A DNA stretch of 64,000 nucleotides from CBDFKU01 sp965248975 (GTDB taxonomy: Bacteria; Chloroflexota; Dehalococcoidia; Lucifugimonadales; JAGWBF01): the NCBI GenBank assembly GCA_965248975.1, contig CBDFKU010000020.1:62001-126000 (forward strand), in the 5' to 3' direction. Within the stretch, counting starts at the first letter, position 1, and every line of letters begins with the position of its first letter. Shown in pieces: positions 42,427 through 51,901 of the stretch. The notes under the pieces are model-generated. The model did not search any database. It was not told the DNA's origin and was given only the letters and a program-made list of their open reading frames with translations. Made by a program: the position numbers and the translations under genes.

Positions 42427-44987
42427 AACCCCCGGTCCTGCTGGCGGTGACGCCGCCCCGCACCGGAGAGCGCACCCTCCTGGGCGTGGAGAACCTGCTC
42501 CAGTCCATCGCCGTGCCTGAGCCCTTCTCGCTGGAGATAGTGGGGGACGAAGGCGGCGTGATCCTCATGGCCCGCTGCCGGGACCAGGAGGTGGTCCGGG
42601 GCCAGATCGCGGCCCACTATCCCCAGGCCCGCATCCACGAGATTCCCGAAGAGGAGGACCCCCTGCGTCTCGGGGAGGGAGAGGAGGCGTGGAGCATGAC
42701 CCTCAGATCAGGCGGCCCCGAGTACGTGCCCCTGAGAGTCTTTCGCGACGACGACCTGCTGGACCCCGGCTCTGATCCCCTCATCGCCCTCATCGGCGCT
42801 CTGTCGGCCCTCAAGGAGGGGGAGCGCATCGTTGCCCGGCTGCTGCTGCGCTCCCTGGGACCCGACTGGTCCCAGGCCCATCTGGCGAAGGCGCTGAAGC
42901 GGCCTGACGTGGAGCGGCGTGACCCCTCCTACACCTACACCACCAAGCCTCTCCAGACCGACGGGGTGACCATGGCCATCCTTGGCGTGGGAGCCCTGGC
43001 GGCCCTCCGCGGCTACTTCTGGATGCAGTCCGGCGAGACCTGGAAGGCGATTCTGCTGGGAGCGGGGGTCCTGTTCGGAGCAGCCCTGGCGGGCTGGGGC
43101 TGGTGGCGCTGGAAGCGGGCTCGCTCCCGCGTCTACGACCCGATATTGATCAAGGAGAAGGTCTCCCGCATCGCCTTCGACGCCCAGCTCCAGGTGACCG
43201 CCATCTTGCCCCAGGGGGATGCGCAGCAGCGCTCCAGGGAGCTGCTGGGCCAGGTGGCGGCGGCCTACCGCCACTACGACCACCCCGCAGGCGCTCGCTT
43301 CAAGGTGAGCAAGGCGCGGGCTGTGACGCCCAACGCTTCCATGCACCCTCCAGGCCCCGGACTCTTCGGCAGCCGCAGCGTCCTCGGCGTGCGGGAAGTG
43401 GCCGCCCTGTGGCACCCGCCGGGAGCCAGGGACGAGACGCCGTTGGTGGAACGTTCTGGGGCCAGGGTGCTCCTGCCCTCGGCCAGGGGAGTCAAGGGCG
43501 GAGCCCTGGTGGGCCAGACCACGGCGGGGAAGGCCCGGGACATCCGTTTCCCCGAGGACCTGCTGCGCCGTCATCACCTCTACGTGGCGCGCACCCGCAT
43601 GGGCAAGTCCACCCTGATGCACCACATCGTCGCCCACAAGCTCCAGCAGAAGGCCGAGGGCAAGGACTCAGACGCCATTGTGGTGGTCGACCCACACACC
43701 GACCTGGTGAGCGGGCTTCTCCAGCAGGTGCCGGAGTCCCTCATCGATCAGGTGCGCCTCATCGACCTGGCAGACGAGCGGGGCGCTCCCGGCATCAATC
43801 TGCTGGATACGAGGATATTCGCCGACAGGGACCGCACCGCCGACTCGGTGGTGCGCGTCGCCCGCGGGCTGTGGGACCAGTGGGGGCCGAGGATGCAGTC
43901 CATCCTGGAGCAGACCGTCAAAACCCTTCACGAGGCCAACGAGCGGATGGACGCCGAGGAGCAGTACACCATCCTGGACGGGCTGAGGCTCCTCTCCGAC
44001 GCAAAGTTCCGGGGCGCGGTGCTGGCCAAGGTCAGCGACCCCTACATCCTGGAGTGGTGGTCCAGGGACTTCGGCTCCTGGCACCGCCAGTACAAGGCGG
44101 AGGCGTTGGCCCCGGTCCAGACCCGCCTCTCCTACTACGCCTCCTCCAAGCGGGCTCGCGCCATCCTCGGTCAGTCCCGCTCCACCATCGACATGCGCCA
44201 GGTGATCCTCGAAGGCGGTGTATTGCTGGTCTCCACCTCCCAGGGCACGGCGGGACGGGACGTGGCCGCCCTGGTGGGCGCATCCATACTGAACCTGGTG
44301 GACGCCGTGATACGGGAGCAGGGAAGTCTCTCCCTGGAGAAGCGGCGAGGCGTGCTGGTCGTCGTCGACGAGATGCAGTCCATGCCCGGCGTGGACTACG
44401 AGTCGATGCTCTCCGAGCTGGGCAAGTTCGGTGCCTCCTTCGTGCTGGCAACCCAGAGCCTGGCCAAGCTCACCGACATCTCCCGCACCATGCAGGACAC
44501 GCTGCTGGCCAACATCGGCTGCCTCTGCGTCTTCCAGGTCGCCGGGGCAGATGCCCGGACGTTGGTCTGGGAGCTGGGCAAGGACCGGGTGTCGGAGGAT
44601 GACATCACCTCCCTGCCGGTGCATCACTGCTACGTCCGGGCCACCGTGGGGAAGGAGCGGATGCCCGCCTTCTCCATGATGGTGATGAAGCCGGAGCCGG
44701 GCAGCTCCGAGGTCGCCGACCGCATCCGAGCCGCCACCGGAGGCTACACCACCACGGTGAGGGAGCTGGCCGCAGGAGAGGTGGAGTCGGAGAAGCTGGT
44801 GGAGGAGTACCAGCAGGGAATGGCCGCCCTGGAGGACGACGACGAAGGCCAGCCGCATAGCAACGGCCCGTCTCCCAGTCCCACCATCAAGGGCAAGTAC
44901 CGCTCCCGCCCTCCCAAGGACGCAAGCGACACCGAGACGCCATCAGCCAACGACGACACGCCAACCGACGAAGGAGAAGGCCGATGA
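42423..44987 (+). CDS. TraG/VirD4-like coupling ATPase (DUF87-type)
   Basis: About 854 residues. Two helices near residues 180-225 (MAILGVGALAALRGYFWM; AILLGAGVLFGAALAGWGWW) anchor the protein. Walker A is ARTRMGKSTLMHHIVAHKLQ near residue 390, followed by DAIVVVDPHTDLVSGLLQQV. Walker B is GVLVVVDEMQSMPGVDYESM near residue 645, and FVLATQSLAKLTDISRTMQD is the sensor region. It is expected to recruit DNA or protein to the secretion channel. GTG 42423 is preferred to the TTG at 42393 because of coupling with the leader ORF. The end overlaps the next gene by ATGA. Confidence 0.88.
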   Translation: MKPPVLLAVTPPRTGERTLLGVENLLQSIAVPEPFSLEIVGDEGGVILMARCRDQEVVRGQIAAHYPQARIHEIPEEEDPLRLGEGEEAWSMTLRSGGPEYVPLRVFRDDDLLDPGSDPLIALIGALSALKEGERIVARLLLRSLGPDWSQAHLAKALKRPDVERRDPSYTYTTKPLQTDGVTMAILGVGALAALRGYFWMQSGETWKAILLGAGVLFGAALAGWGWWRWKRARSRVYDPILIKEKVSRIAFDAQLQVTAILPQGDAQQRSRELLGQVAAAYRHYDHPAGARFKVSKARAVTPNASMHPPGPGLFGSRSVLGVREVAALWHPPGARDETPLVERSGARVLLPSARGVKGGALVGQTTAGKARDIRFPEDLLRRHHLYVARTRMGKSTLMHHIVAHKLQQKAEGKDSDAIVVVDPHTDLVSGLLQQVPESLIDQVRLIDLADERGAPGINLLDTRIFADRDRTADSVVRVARGLWDQWGPRMQSILEQTVKTLHEANERMDAEEQYTILDGLRLLSDAKFRGAVLAKVSDPYILEWWSRDFGSWHRQYKAEALAPVQTRLSYYASSKRARAILGQSRSTIDMRQVILEGGVLLVSTSQGTAGRDVAALVGASILNLVDAVIREQGSLSLEKRRGVLVVVDEMQSMPGVDYESMLSELGKFGASFVLATQSLAKLTDISRTMQDTLLANIGCLCVFQVAGADARTLVWELGKDRVSEDDITSLPVHHCYVRATVGKERMPAFSMMVMKPEPGSSEVADRIRAATGGYTTTVRELAAGEVESEKLVEEYQQGMAALEDDDEGQPHSNGPSPSPTIKGKYRSRPPKDASDTETPSANDDTPTDEGEGR

Positions 44988-46639
44988 GAGCCGCGCCGGA
45001 ACGCTACCGCTACGTTCTTCGCTCACTGGTCGCCATGCCCTTCCTCGACCGGCTGGAGATGGCCGCCCTATCCGCCATGCCCCAACGCACCGTCTACGAC
45101 GCCGTCGCCCGCCTGGAGCGCCTGGGCCTGGTGGACGGCGTCCCCCACGCCACGCCCCTTCAGAGCCGGACGCGGCGCTTCTATCTGACCGCCGCCGGGC
45201 TCAACCGGCTGGCCGACGTGTACGGCATGAGCCTGGACGAACTGCTCTATCTCAATCCCGTCTCCGCCTCGTGGCGGCGCATCCTTCTGGAGCGCCTCGA
45301 TACCGTGGGGGTCATCTACCGGCTGGCATCCGCCATCGCCAGAGTCGCCGATCCCATAGAGATTCAGTGGTACAGGGCAACCCCCCTGGACGCCACCATC
45401 TTCCTTCCCGGCGGGCGAACCATAGGTGTGGTGAGGCAGGGGGCCACCTCCGACAGGACGGCCTTTGCCAAGCGGCTCTGGAGACTCAGAGAGGGACCGC
45501 TCCCCAGCGCCGTCCTGATACTGGCGCCCGACGCCGTGCGCCTGAGACATGCCCGCAGGCTGATGGCGGGAGCAGACCTGACGACCTTCCTGGCCCTTGA
45601 GGAGGATGCGGCCCTGGCCGATGCCGACGCCGCCGTGTGGCGTCCCCCGTCCATCGCCGCCTTCCTTGACATGCGATACGTCCTGTCCCATCTGGGTCGG
45701 GGCGGAGCGCTGCCAGAGGAGCCTGAGCTCTCACAAGCGTCCCTCCCCGAAGACATCGACCTGGATGCTTCGGGAGGCGACCTTCCCGATCACCTGCTTC
45801 CCCCCGCACTCAGGCCCACGGAGAAGCGCATGTTGGACATCCTCTCCGACTGGCCCTGGATCAGCCCGCTCCACCTGCGCCGGTTGCTGGGCTTCTCAGC
45901 AGCGCGGCTCTCCCAGGTGATGATGCCCCTGGTTGGCGCTGGCCTGGTTTCCCGTATCTGCACCCCAGCACCCCGCTTCGTCCTCACCGACCGGGGACTG
46001 GCGCTGCTCTCCCGCAGGGACCGCACCTCCGTGGGGACGGCTCGCAGGCGATGGAGCGCAGCACGCCTGAACCCGAAGGCTCCCGCCGACTGGCGCAACG
46101 TCTCCGGCTCCAGAACACGCCAGCTGCTCAGGAACCTAGAGCACACCGAAGCGGTGCATGGATTCATCGCGGCCCTGGCCGCACAGTGCCGCACCCAGGA
46201 CTGGGAGGCGCTCCAACTCGACCCGGCCCGGCGAGCCTCGCGCTACTTCCAGTACGGCGGCAGGCTCCACTCGGTCCGCCCCGACGCCTTCGGGATGGTG
46301 CGCCACGGCCCCACGATATGGCCCTTCTTCCTGGAGTGGGAGAGACGGGCGGTTCGGCCCGTCACAATGGCGGCCCGGCTCGCGCCCTACCTGCGCTACT
46401 ACTCTTCCCACCGGCCCATTGACGACCACGGCGCACAGCCCGCAGTCCTCGTCGTCTTCGCAGGCGACATCGCCGCCACCCATTTCCTTCGGGTGGCGCA
46501 GGAGGAGATGGAGCGGGCGAGAGTCCAACTTCCCCTGCGGGTCTCCCACGAGGCTGCCCTGGAGAAGCTGGGGCCGCTGGGACGGGCCTGGCGCCCGCCC
46601 GGCGTCTGGGAGCCCACCCACGCCTTTACAGGGCATTAA
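44984..46639 (+). CDS. Replication-relaxation family protein
   Basis: A 551-residue protein with winged-helix regions at both ends: RLEMAALSAMPQRTVYDAVA, RLERLGLVDGV and, near residue 285, TEKRMLDILSDWPWISPLHL with RRLLGFSAARLSQVMMPLVG. The C-terminal part (HSVRPDAFGMVRHGPTIWPF, FFLEWERRAVRPVTMAARLA) matches the Replic_Relax domain, in which a restriction-like fold is suspected. Family members accompany plasmid and ICE transfer genes. Here it could supply the DNA-processing step, as no classical relaxase is visible. Confidence 0.8.
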   Translation: MRAAPERYRYVLRSLVAMPFLDRLEMAALSAMPQRTVYDAVARLERLGLVDGVPHATPLQSRTRRFYLTAAGLNRLADVYGMSLDELLYLNPVSASWRRILLERLDTVGVIYRLASAIARVADPIEIQWYRATPLDATIFLPGGRTIGVVRQGATSDRTAFAKRLWRLREGPLPSAVLILAPDAVRLRHARRLMAGADLTTFLALEEDAALADADAAVWRPPSIAAFLDMRYVLSHLGRGGALPEEPELSQASLPEDIDLDASGGDLPDHLLPPALRPTEKRMLDILSDWPWISPLHLRRLLGFSAARLSQVMMPLVGAGLVSRICTPAPRFVLTDRGLALLSRRDRTSVGTARRRWSAARLNPKAPADWRNVSGSRTRQLLRNLEHTEAVHGFIAALAAQCRTQDWEALQLDPARRASRYFQYGGRLHSVRPDAFGMVRHGPTIWPFFLEWERRAVRPVTMAARLAPYLRYYSSHRPIDDHGAQPAVLVVFAGDIAATHFLRVAQEEMERARVQLPLRVSHEAALEKLGPLGRAWRPPGVWEPTHAFTGH

Positions 46640-46668
46640 AAGCGAACTTTTAGAAAAGAGTGAAACCC

Positions 46669-47427
46669 ATGAGACTGTACTACATCGACGAATCGGAAGG
46701 CCCCCGCTACTACGTGCGCTCCGCCCTGGGGGTGGACGGCGAGCGTTGGAACGAGCTGTTCGCCGACATCTACGCCTGGCGGCTGGACCTGCGGGACGAC
46801 TACGGCATCCCCCTGTCGAGGGAGCTTCACGCCACCGACCTGCTGGCGGGACGGGGGCTGCTGGCCCGGAACGGCGACTCCAACGAGCGGCTCACATTAC
46901 AACAGGGAGCCGATATCTTCCTCGGCGGCCTGCGCCGCCTGGAGGATGCGGTTAAGAGCATCGGCGGCATCGAGGTCATCAACGTCTGCCTCCACAAGCC
47001 CCAGAGCAGAAGGTACGAGCAGGTGAGCCTGGACCGCCTCCTCAACCGGATCAACACCTCCGTCGCATCGGCCAATAGGCACGCCTTCCTCATCTTCGAC
47101 CAGGGGAGGGAGGAGATGCTCTCCCGCCTCTACCAGCGGCTCAAGGTGCGTAATCACGTGCCCAGCCGCTACGAGGCGTGGGAGGACGGCGAGAAGACCC
47201 GGAACATCCCCATCGAGCAGGTCATCGGCGGCCCCGCCTTCCGCAGCTCGGACAGCGACTATCTGTTGCAGATGGTCGACTTCATCGCCCACGCCCTGCT
47301 CAAACAGGAGGAGGAGCCGATATCCAGGGTGGAGGAGCACGGCATCGACGAAGCCTTCCGCATCCTGGATGCCGCGCTCAACAGGCAGGCGTCGGGAAGG
47401 GACCCCCAGGGGATCGTTCGGAGATGA
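46669..47427 (+). CDS. DUF3800 protein
   Basis: A 252-residue DUF3800 protein: MRLYYIDESEG at the start (RNase H-like first strand with Asp-Glu), ARNGDSNERLTLQQGADIFL, FLIFDQGREEMLSRLYQRLK (second acidic site), and GPAFRSSDSDYLLQMVDFIA (third, with Ser-Asp-x-D-Asp). This acidic pattern suggests a nuclease-like fold, and the family is common on phages and mobile elements. It is the last gene of the rightward operon, 29 bases after Replic_Relax. Confidence 0.85.
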   Translation: MRLYYIDESEGPRYYVRSALGVDGERWNELFADIYAWRLDLRDDYGIPLSRELHATDLLAGRGLLARNGDSNERLTLQQGADIFLGGLRRLEDAVKSIGGIEVINVCLHKPQSRRYEQVSLDRLLNRINTSVASANRHAFLIFDQGREEMLSRLYQRLKVRNHVPSRYEAWEDGEKTRNIPIEQVIGGPAFRSSDSDYLLQMVDFIAHALLKQEEEPISRVEEHGIDEAFRILDAALNRQASGRDPQGIVRR

Positions 47428-47461
47428 AGGGCAGAACTCCCCTGGCTGCCTTCTAGCGGGG

Positions 47462-49168
47462 CTATTGTTTCCGCCTTGCGTGCCCAACCAGTACCAGCCC
47501 AGCAAGGGCGACCAGGGCAACCGCTGAGGCTTGCGTCAGGGCTAATGAGACACCCAGGTGCAGCCATAGCATGAATGCTAGCCCAACGAGCAGAACCATT
47601 CCCAGGAACGCCGCAATTACAGGTGGCCAGTACCTCAGTTGCGGCCAGGACATCACCACAACTGCGATCCCGAGAGTGAATGCGATTACGGCGGTCACCT
47701 CCAGGTCTGAGTTGAATTCGCCGTAGAATCCGCCGGGGTGGTCCTGGGAACCCCCAAATATTAGCAACAGCCCACCTGATGCTAGTAAGGACGGGATGCC
47801 CATGCCCAAACCAAGACTCTTCCGCACTCTGCTCTCTCTCGGCATGAACCCAAGGACGATGGCCCCTCCAATCAGGGCGAAGACTATGAGCGGTGATAAA
47901 GCCAGGCCAATAAGCAGGACCTGCCCTAATACCTCCTCAAGCCCTGTTACCCCCAACACGATAGGTAGGACGATGAGCAGGGACAGAGTGGCCACAGCGA
48001 CGGCGGATAGCAGTGGAAGGTCCTCTCTCCGGTATCGGGAGACCATTAGGGCGATGCCCGTCATGGACAGGGACAGCGCTAGGCACACCGCCCAGAAGCC
48101 GCCGTTGGATAGTAGAAGACCCGTTTTGCCTAAGAAGGAGAAGTCAACGGGGGAATAGCGCCCGACGGCGTACCGAGTCCACTCTCCGTCAGCGGTGCCC
48201 ACCAAGACGCCCTGGATCCCCATCGCCATGATAAGATTGCCGCTGGGCTCGTGGTAGACGATACTGCGAGGTGCGGTCGTAAGCTCCCTCGCGTCCAAAT
48301 GTGAAGTCGCGTGTTCCTGTACCCACATGTTGCCCTCTTCCTGCATGTACGCCGTCGAAAAGACCAACTTCGATCTGCCGTCAGAGCCGAATCGCACGAT
48401 GTCAGGTCCCTGGATCACGTACCTGCCTGTGGGAGTATCCACGCTCTCGCCACCCCATTCGATCTGCCCTGAATCGACGGACCCCCCGCGCCAACTCAAC
48501 CCTCCATCTTCACTCCGAAAGTGGCCTAATTCCCAGGCACCAGCATGAATCGCACCGTCTCTTGAGGTCCCCACATCCCTCATGCCGAAGTCCGGTTGGG
48601 ACTCGCTAGTAGCCACGCTAGCCAGCGCCGCCACTCCCGCCGTCAGCACAGCAAGTCGCATACGCAGGCTCTCTGCGCTGGCGATGCGCCTGCGCCACAC
48701 CCATAGCGCGATACCCAGTCCGAAGGGGATGACCAGGGAGTCGGTAACGTCCAGCGGAGACCCGGAGGTTCCGCCCGAGGCGATGGACAGACCCCGGATA
48801 ATCAGGTCGTGTACTGGCCCGAAGGTGTTGAACGCCGCATACAGGAGCGGCAACGCCGCATAGGAGGCGATGAATGCTACACGTTGACCAACGGTGCTCC
48901 GGCGGACAAGGAACGACAGTAGGAAGGCTAGCAGGGGCGAGGCGAACACCACCCATGCCAGGTCGCTGAGCTTCCCCGTGGCCCACGACTCCGGCCACAC
49001 CGACTTGAACACGAGGTCATTCAGCAGCAGCAGGGCAACGGCCGTGACGGTCGCCGGGTGCATGAGGGCCGAGGCACACCTGGCGCGGAAGCGGTTGTTC
49101 ATTCGAGGTGCTTCACGGGCTGGTTCCGAAGCACCGTCCAACTGCGTCACTCCTTGGTTGGCCGACAT
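47462..49168 (-). CDS. Polytopic membrane protein with an extracytoplasmic Asp-box region
   Basis: A 568-residue protein with N-terminal helices (TVTAVALLLLNDLVF; AWVVFASPLLAFLLSFLV), a soluble central part with FRSEDGGLSWRGG (an Asp-box, SxDGGxxW) and FSTAYMQEEGNMWVQEHATS, and at least eight C-terminal helices. No enzyme is recognised. The start at 49168 is chosen because ATGA overlaps the upstream ATPase stop. It may be a sensor or exporter-like protein. Confidence 0.6.
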   Translation of the reverse strand: MSANQGVTQLDGASEPAREAPRMNNRFRARCASALMHPATVTAVALLLLNDLVFKSVWPESWATGKLSDLAWVVFASPLLAFLLSFLVRRSTVGQRVAFIASYAALPLLYAAFNTFGPVHDLIIRGLSIASGGTSGSPLDVTDSLVIPFGLGIALWVWRRRIASAESLRMRLAVLTAGVAALASVATSESQPDFGMRDVGTSRDGAIHAGAWELGHFRSEDGGLSWRGGSVDSGQIEWGGESVDTPTGRYVIQGPDIVRFGSDGRSKLVFSTAYMQEEGNMWVQEHATSHLDARELTTAPRSIVYHEPSGNLIMAMGIQGVLVGTADGEWTRYAVGRYSPVDFSFLGKTGLLLSNGGFWAVCLALSLSMTGIALMVSRYRREDLPLLSAVAVATLSLLIVLPIVLGVTGLEEVLGQVLLIGLALSPLIVFALIGGAIVLGFMPRESRVRKSLGLGMGIPSLLASGGLLLIFGGSQDHPGGFYGEFNSDLEVTAVIAFTLGIAVVVMSWPQLRYWPPVIAAFLGMVLLVGLAFMLWLHLGVSLALTQASAVALVALAGLVLVGHARRKQ

Positions 49169-50340
49169 CAGAGCCCCTCCAGCAGTCCGCTCAGGTCTCC
49201 CAGGGGCACCACCTCGCAATCGCTCCGGGACTGACGGGCGGTGCCGCCGTAGACCACCGCCTTGGCGGAGATGTCCGGGATCAGCCCTGCAACCCGATTA
49301 AGGGCATGGAAGTAGTCAGAGGCGATCGTGGACCCGGATTTGATCTCGATGGCTCCGATGCCGCGTCCGGTCTGGTAGAACAGGTCGCACTCCAGGCCCC
49401 GCGCATCTCGGAAGAAGGAGAGGTTGGGCTGCTCGCCCCGGTTGAAACGGTGCTTCAGCGCCTCTGCGACGACCACGTTCTCGAAGAGCGCCCCACGCAG
49501 CGGATGGGTGGCGAGCTGATCGGCATGTTCGATGCCAAGGAGGTAGCATGCCAGGCCAACGTCGTAGAAGTAGAGCTTGGGCGACCGGATCAAGCGCTTG
49601 CGGATGTTGGCGTGGAAGGGCGGTAACTGGAAGACGATGTAGCTGGCTTCCAGCACCGTGAGCCACCCCCGCGCCGTCGTGTGAGAGACGCCTGCATCCG
49701 CCCCCAGAGAGGAGAGGTTGGCCAACTGCCCGACCCGCCCGGCGCACAGGCGGACGAAGAGCCTGAAGCTGGAGAGGTTGCGAATCTCTCCTATGCGGCG
49801 CACATCGCGCTCCACATAGGTCTCGAAGTAGTCGCCGAGGGCCTGGCGCGGGTCGAGCCCCTGATCGTGGATGCGTGGGTAGAAGCCCGAAAACAGGATA
49901 TCATTCAGCGTGTCGCTGGCCCCCGTTCGCTGCCTTTCCGCCAGCGAGAAGGGCAGCAGCTTGAGCAGCGCGGTCCGGCCCGCCAGGGACTGGCTGATGG
50001 CATCGGAGAGGCGGAACTGCTCGCTGCCCGTGAGCACGAATAGACCGTTGCTCCTCTTCTCGTCTGCGAGCACCTGGAGATAGGACAACAGAGCGGGAAC
50101 GTGCTGAATTTCATCCAGGATGGCACCCTCGTCGAATTGTTCGAGGAAGCTCCGTGGGTCGGACTCGGCGAACTCCCGCTGGTCAGGCGCTTCCAGATTG
50201 GCATATGCCAGACCGGGGAAGGCGGCGCGGCACAGAGTGGTCTTCCCGGACTGACGTGGCCCGGTCACGGTCACGAAGGGGTACTGCTGGAATAGCCTGG
50301 TCAGGCGGGGTGTGATGTCGCGCTCGATCATGGGGACCAT
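49168..50340 (-). CDS. AAA ATPase with DUF4143 domain
   Basis: About 390 residues. The N-terminal AAA_14 domain has Walker A TVTGPRQSGKTTLCRAAFPG, then EGAILDEIQHVPALLSYLQV (Walker B) and FVLTGSEQFRLSDAISQSLA (sensor). DUF4143 follows: YFETYVERDVRRIGEIRNLS, HTTARGWLTVLEASYIVFQL and FFRDARGLECDLFYQTGRGI, where the D-LE-D pattern resembles a PD-(D/E)XK nuclease. Such single-protein ATPases are frequent on accessory DNA; the function is not settled. Its upstream 27 bases offer an alternative start at 50367. Confidence 0.88.
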   Translation of the reverse strand: MVPMIERDITPRLTRLFQQYPFVTVTGPRQSGKTTLCRAAFPGLAYANLEAPDQREFAESDPRSFLEQFDEGAILDEIQHVPALLSYLQVLADEKRSNGLFVLTGSEQFRLSDAISQSLAGRTALLKLLPFSLAERQRTGASDTLNDILFSGFYPRIHDQGLDPRQALGDYFETYVERDVRRIGEIRNLSSFRLFVRLCAGRVGQLANLSSLGADAGVSHTTARGWLTVLEASYIVFQLPPFHANIRKRLIRSPKLYFYDVGLACYLLGIEHADQLATHPLRGALFENVVVAEALKHRFNRGEQPNLSFFRDARGLECDLFYQTGRGIGAIEIKSGSTIASDYFHALNRVAGLIPDISAKAVVYGGTARQSRSDCEVVPLGDLSGLLEGL

Positions 50341-50441
50341 GATGCCAGAGTATTGCACATTTTGCAAGTAGCGCTTTCATATTGCACCAACGCCTGGGGT
50401 CTTATGGAGAGGGTTGACCAGGCCCGAAAAGAGCGGCCCTT

Positions 50442-50870
50442 CTACTCCAATAGCAGGGGCAACTGAAGCCGGACCATCTGGTCTGGGACGCCGAAGTGCT
50501 CCGCCACCTCCCACCACTCGGTGAGGTGAGCCGCGAGCGCCTCCTTCACATCCATCAGAAGGGCGGCAGTGAAATCCTCCGCCTCTCGCTCGATCCGGCC
50601 ACCGAATCTGGTGTGCTTGTATATCCAGAGGTGGTTGCCGGGATGCATCTGAATGTGCCCTATGGCGTGGGCAATCATCCACCGCCGCCAGTCGGGTTCC
50701 AGGTCCTCGGCGACGCAGATGTAGCGGTCGATACGCAGCTCTTGGTGAACCTGCATCGGCCATGGGATGACCTCGTAATCCAGGATGTTGGCCACCCCCT
50801 CGGCATCCACCTGGCCGCACAGCCCCAGCTTGAACCGAAGCTCCACGGCCTTTCGCTGAGCTCTGTTCAT
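50442..50870 (-). CDS. ImmA/IrrE-like protein with altered HExxH motif
   Basis: A 142-residue protein of the ImmA/IrrE type. The zinc site reads RWMIAHAIGHIQMHPGN, that is HAIGH where HExxH is usual, so the catalytic Glu is Ala. The later EREAEDFTAALLM with the third ligand is conserved. In phages and ICEs such proteases cleave a partner XRE repressor. Here the partner gene is directly upstream (10 bases). A loss of protease activity with kept binding is possible. Confidence 0.78.
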   Translation of the reverse strand: MNRAQRKAVELRFKLGLCGQVDAEGVANILDYEVIPWPMQVHQELRIDRYICVAEDLEPDWRRWMIAHAIGHIQMHPGNHLWIYKHTRFGGRIEREAEDFTAALLMDVKEALAAHLTEWWEVAEHFGVPDQMVRLQLPLLLE

Positions 50871-50879
50871 TCCCCAGCT

Positions 50880-51233
50880 TCACTTCCTCCTCCGTCGTTC
50901 TCTGACGAAGCGGATGAATTCCTGGATCGACTCCACGTCCTCGATGGGCAGGCCGGAGATGGCGTTTCTGAAGGAGACATCGGCCTCCTTGAGCAGCTCC
51001 GCCTCCAACACGTCCCGGCCCAACAGCCAGTCGGTGCTCACCTCGCAGCGGTAGGCCAGCTCCAGCAGGTTCTTGTGGGAGGGTTTCATCTTCCCCGACT
51101 CCCAGCACCAGACGGCATGGGAGGAGACGCCGATCAGCTCCGACATCTGCTTCTGGGTGAGGCCCACCCTGGTCCTGGCCTCCTTGATACGGGACCCGAT
51201 GTCTTTCCACTTGTAGCCCGTGTCATCTGGCAT
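50880..51233 (-). CDS. XRE-family repressor
   Basis: A 117-residue protein from MPDDTGYKWKDIG. The HTH is GLTQKQMSELIGVSSHAVWC with WESGKMKPSHKNLLELAYRC after it, and a C-terminal helical part (AISGLPIEDVESIQEFIRFV) with a basic end. A longer in-frame start at 51284 would overlap the divergent promoter and is rejected. Paired with the ImmA/IrrE-like gene, as in phage and ICE control circuits. Confidence 0.85.
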   Translation of the reverse strand: MPDDTGYKWKDIGSRIKEARTRVGLTQKQMSELIGVSSHAVWCWESGKMKPSHKNLLELAYRCEVSTDWLLGRDVLEAELLKEADVSFRNAISGLPIEDVESIQEFIRFVRERRRRK

Positions 51234-51263
51234 GGTAATCACCTCAGAATAGCACATACGTTC

Positions 51264-51293
51264 TTGACAAGCCATCTGGCTCACAGTTATTAT
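51264..51293 (+). promoter_or_regulatory. Sigma-70-like promoter in the XRE/HTH divergent region
   Basis: TTGACA (51264-51269), an 18-base spacer, then TATTAT (51288-51293), about 48 bases before the small HTH gene at 51341. The region to 51315 is AT-rich and includes AACTTATAGTAATATAATAA on the minus strand, possibly the XRE operator. Confidence 0.6.
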
Positions 51294-51340
51294 ATTACTA
51301 TAAGTTACACTTAGAGTACAGAAGGACTTCCAGAGATACG

Positions 51341-51577
51341 ATGAAGCGACGAGGAAGGACCGTGGTCCGGCTCAAGACAGAGGCTCTGTGGGCGCGATTG
51401 GCCCTCCTGGGCCGCTCCCAGAACTGGCTGGCCCAGGAGGTCGGTATCAGCAAGAGCTACCTCTCCACGCTGATCAATCAGGGCCGAGCTCCGTCGGGCC
51501 GAATACGGCGTCGCATGCAGCAGGTCCTCGGCCTGAGCAATTTTGATGAGCTGTTCGCATTGGAGCCAAGGGATTGA
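51341..51577 (+). CDS. Small XRE-type HTH protein (1 of 3)
   Basis: A 78-residue protein, ALLGRSQNWLAQEVGISKSY followed by LSTLINQGRAPSGRIRRRMQ, a canonical helix-turn-helix. It is the first of three tandem small DNA-binding proteins. Its TGA overlaps the TTG start of the next gene. Confidence 0.82.
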   Translation: MKRRGRTVVRLKTEALWARLALLGRSQNWLAQEVGISKSYLSTLINQGRAPSGRIRRRMQQVLGLSNFDELFALEPRD

Positions 51578-51897
51578 GTAGCCGCATGTCTTCACCCCGT
51601 CTGCCCGGCGATGCAGGCGGCCTCGCCGTCAGGGGCCGTCTCGTGCCCTACGAGACCGCCGATCTCCCTGACGATTTCGTCCAGCGCCTGCATCGCCTCA
51701 AGGAGCTCACCGGCCTCACCTGGAACGCCTTCTCCGACCTGCTGGGGGTGGACCCGAAGCAGATGCTCAGGTGGCGTGACGGCACCGAACCCTGCGGCGG
51801 GGCCTATCGCTCCCTCGTCCGCGTCGCCCGGTGGGTTCCCGGCGGGCTCGACCTGATCGTCGGAGAGGATTTCCTGGCATCACTTCTGGAGGAGTAG
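51574..51897 (+). CDS. Small HTH protein (2 of 3)
   Basis: A 107-residue protein. DDFVQRLHRLKELTGLTWNA, FSDLLGVDPKQMLRWRDGTE is a Cro/C1-like HTH; the C-terminal part (SLVRVARWVPGGLDLIVGED) resembles that of protein 3. An internal ATG at 51586 could be the true start. Coupled to protein 1. Confidence 0.75.
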   Translation: MSSRMSSPRLPGDAGGLAVRGRLVPYETADLPDDFVQRLHRLKELTGLTWNAFSDLLGVDPKQMLRWRDGTEPCGGAYRSLVRVARWVPGGLDLIVGEDFLASLLEE

Positions 51898-51901
51898 GCC
51901 C

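Noticed and set aside
43103..44602. 499-codon ORF inside the coupling-ATPase gene
   Set aside because: Shadow frame; the ATPase frame carries Walker motifs throughout.
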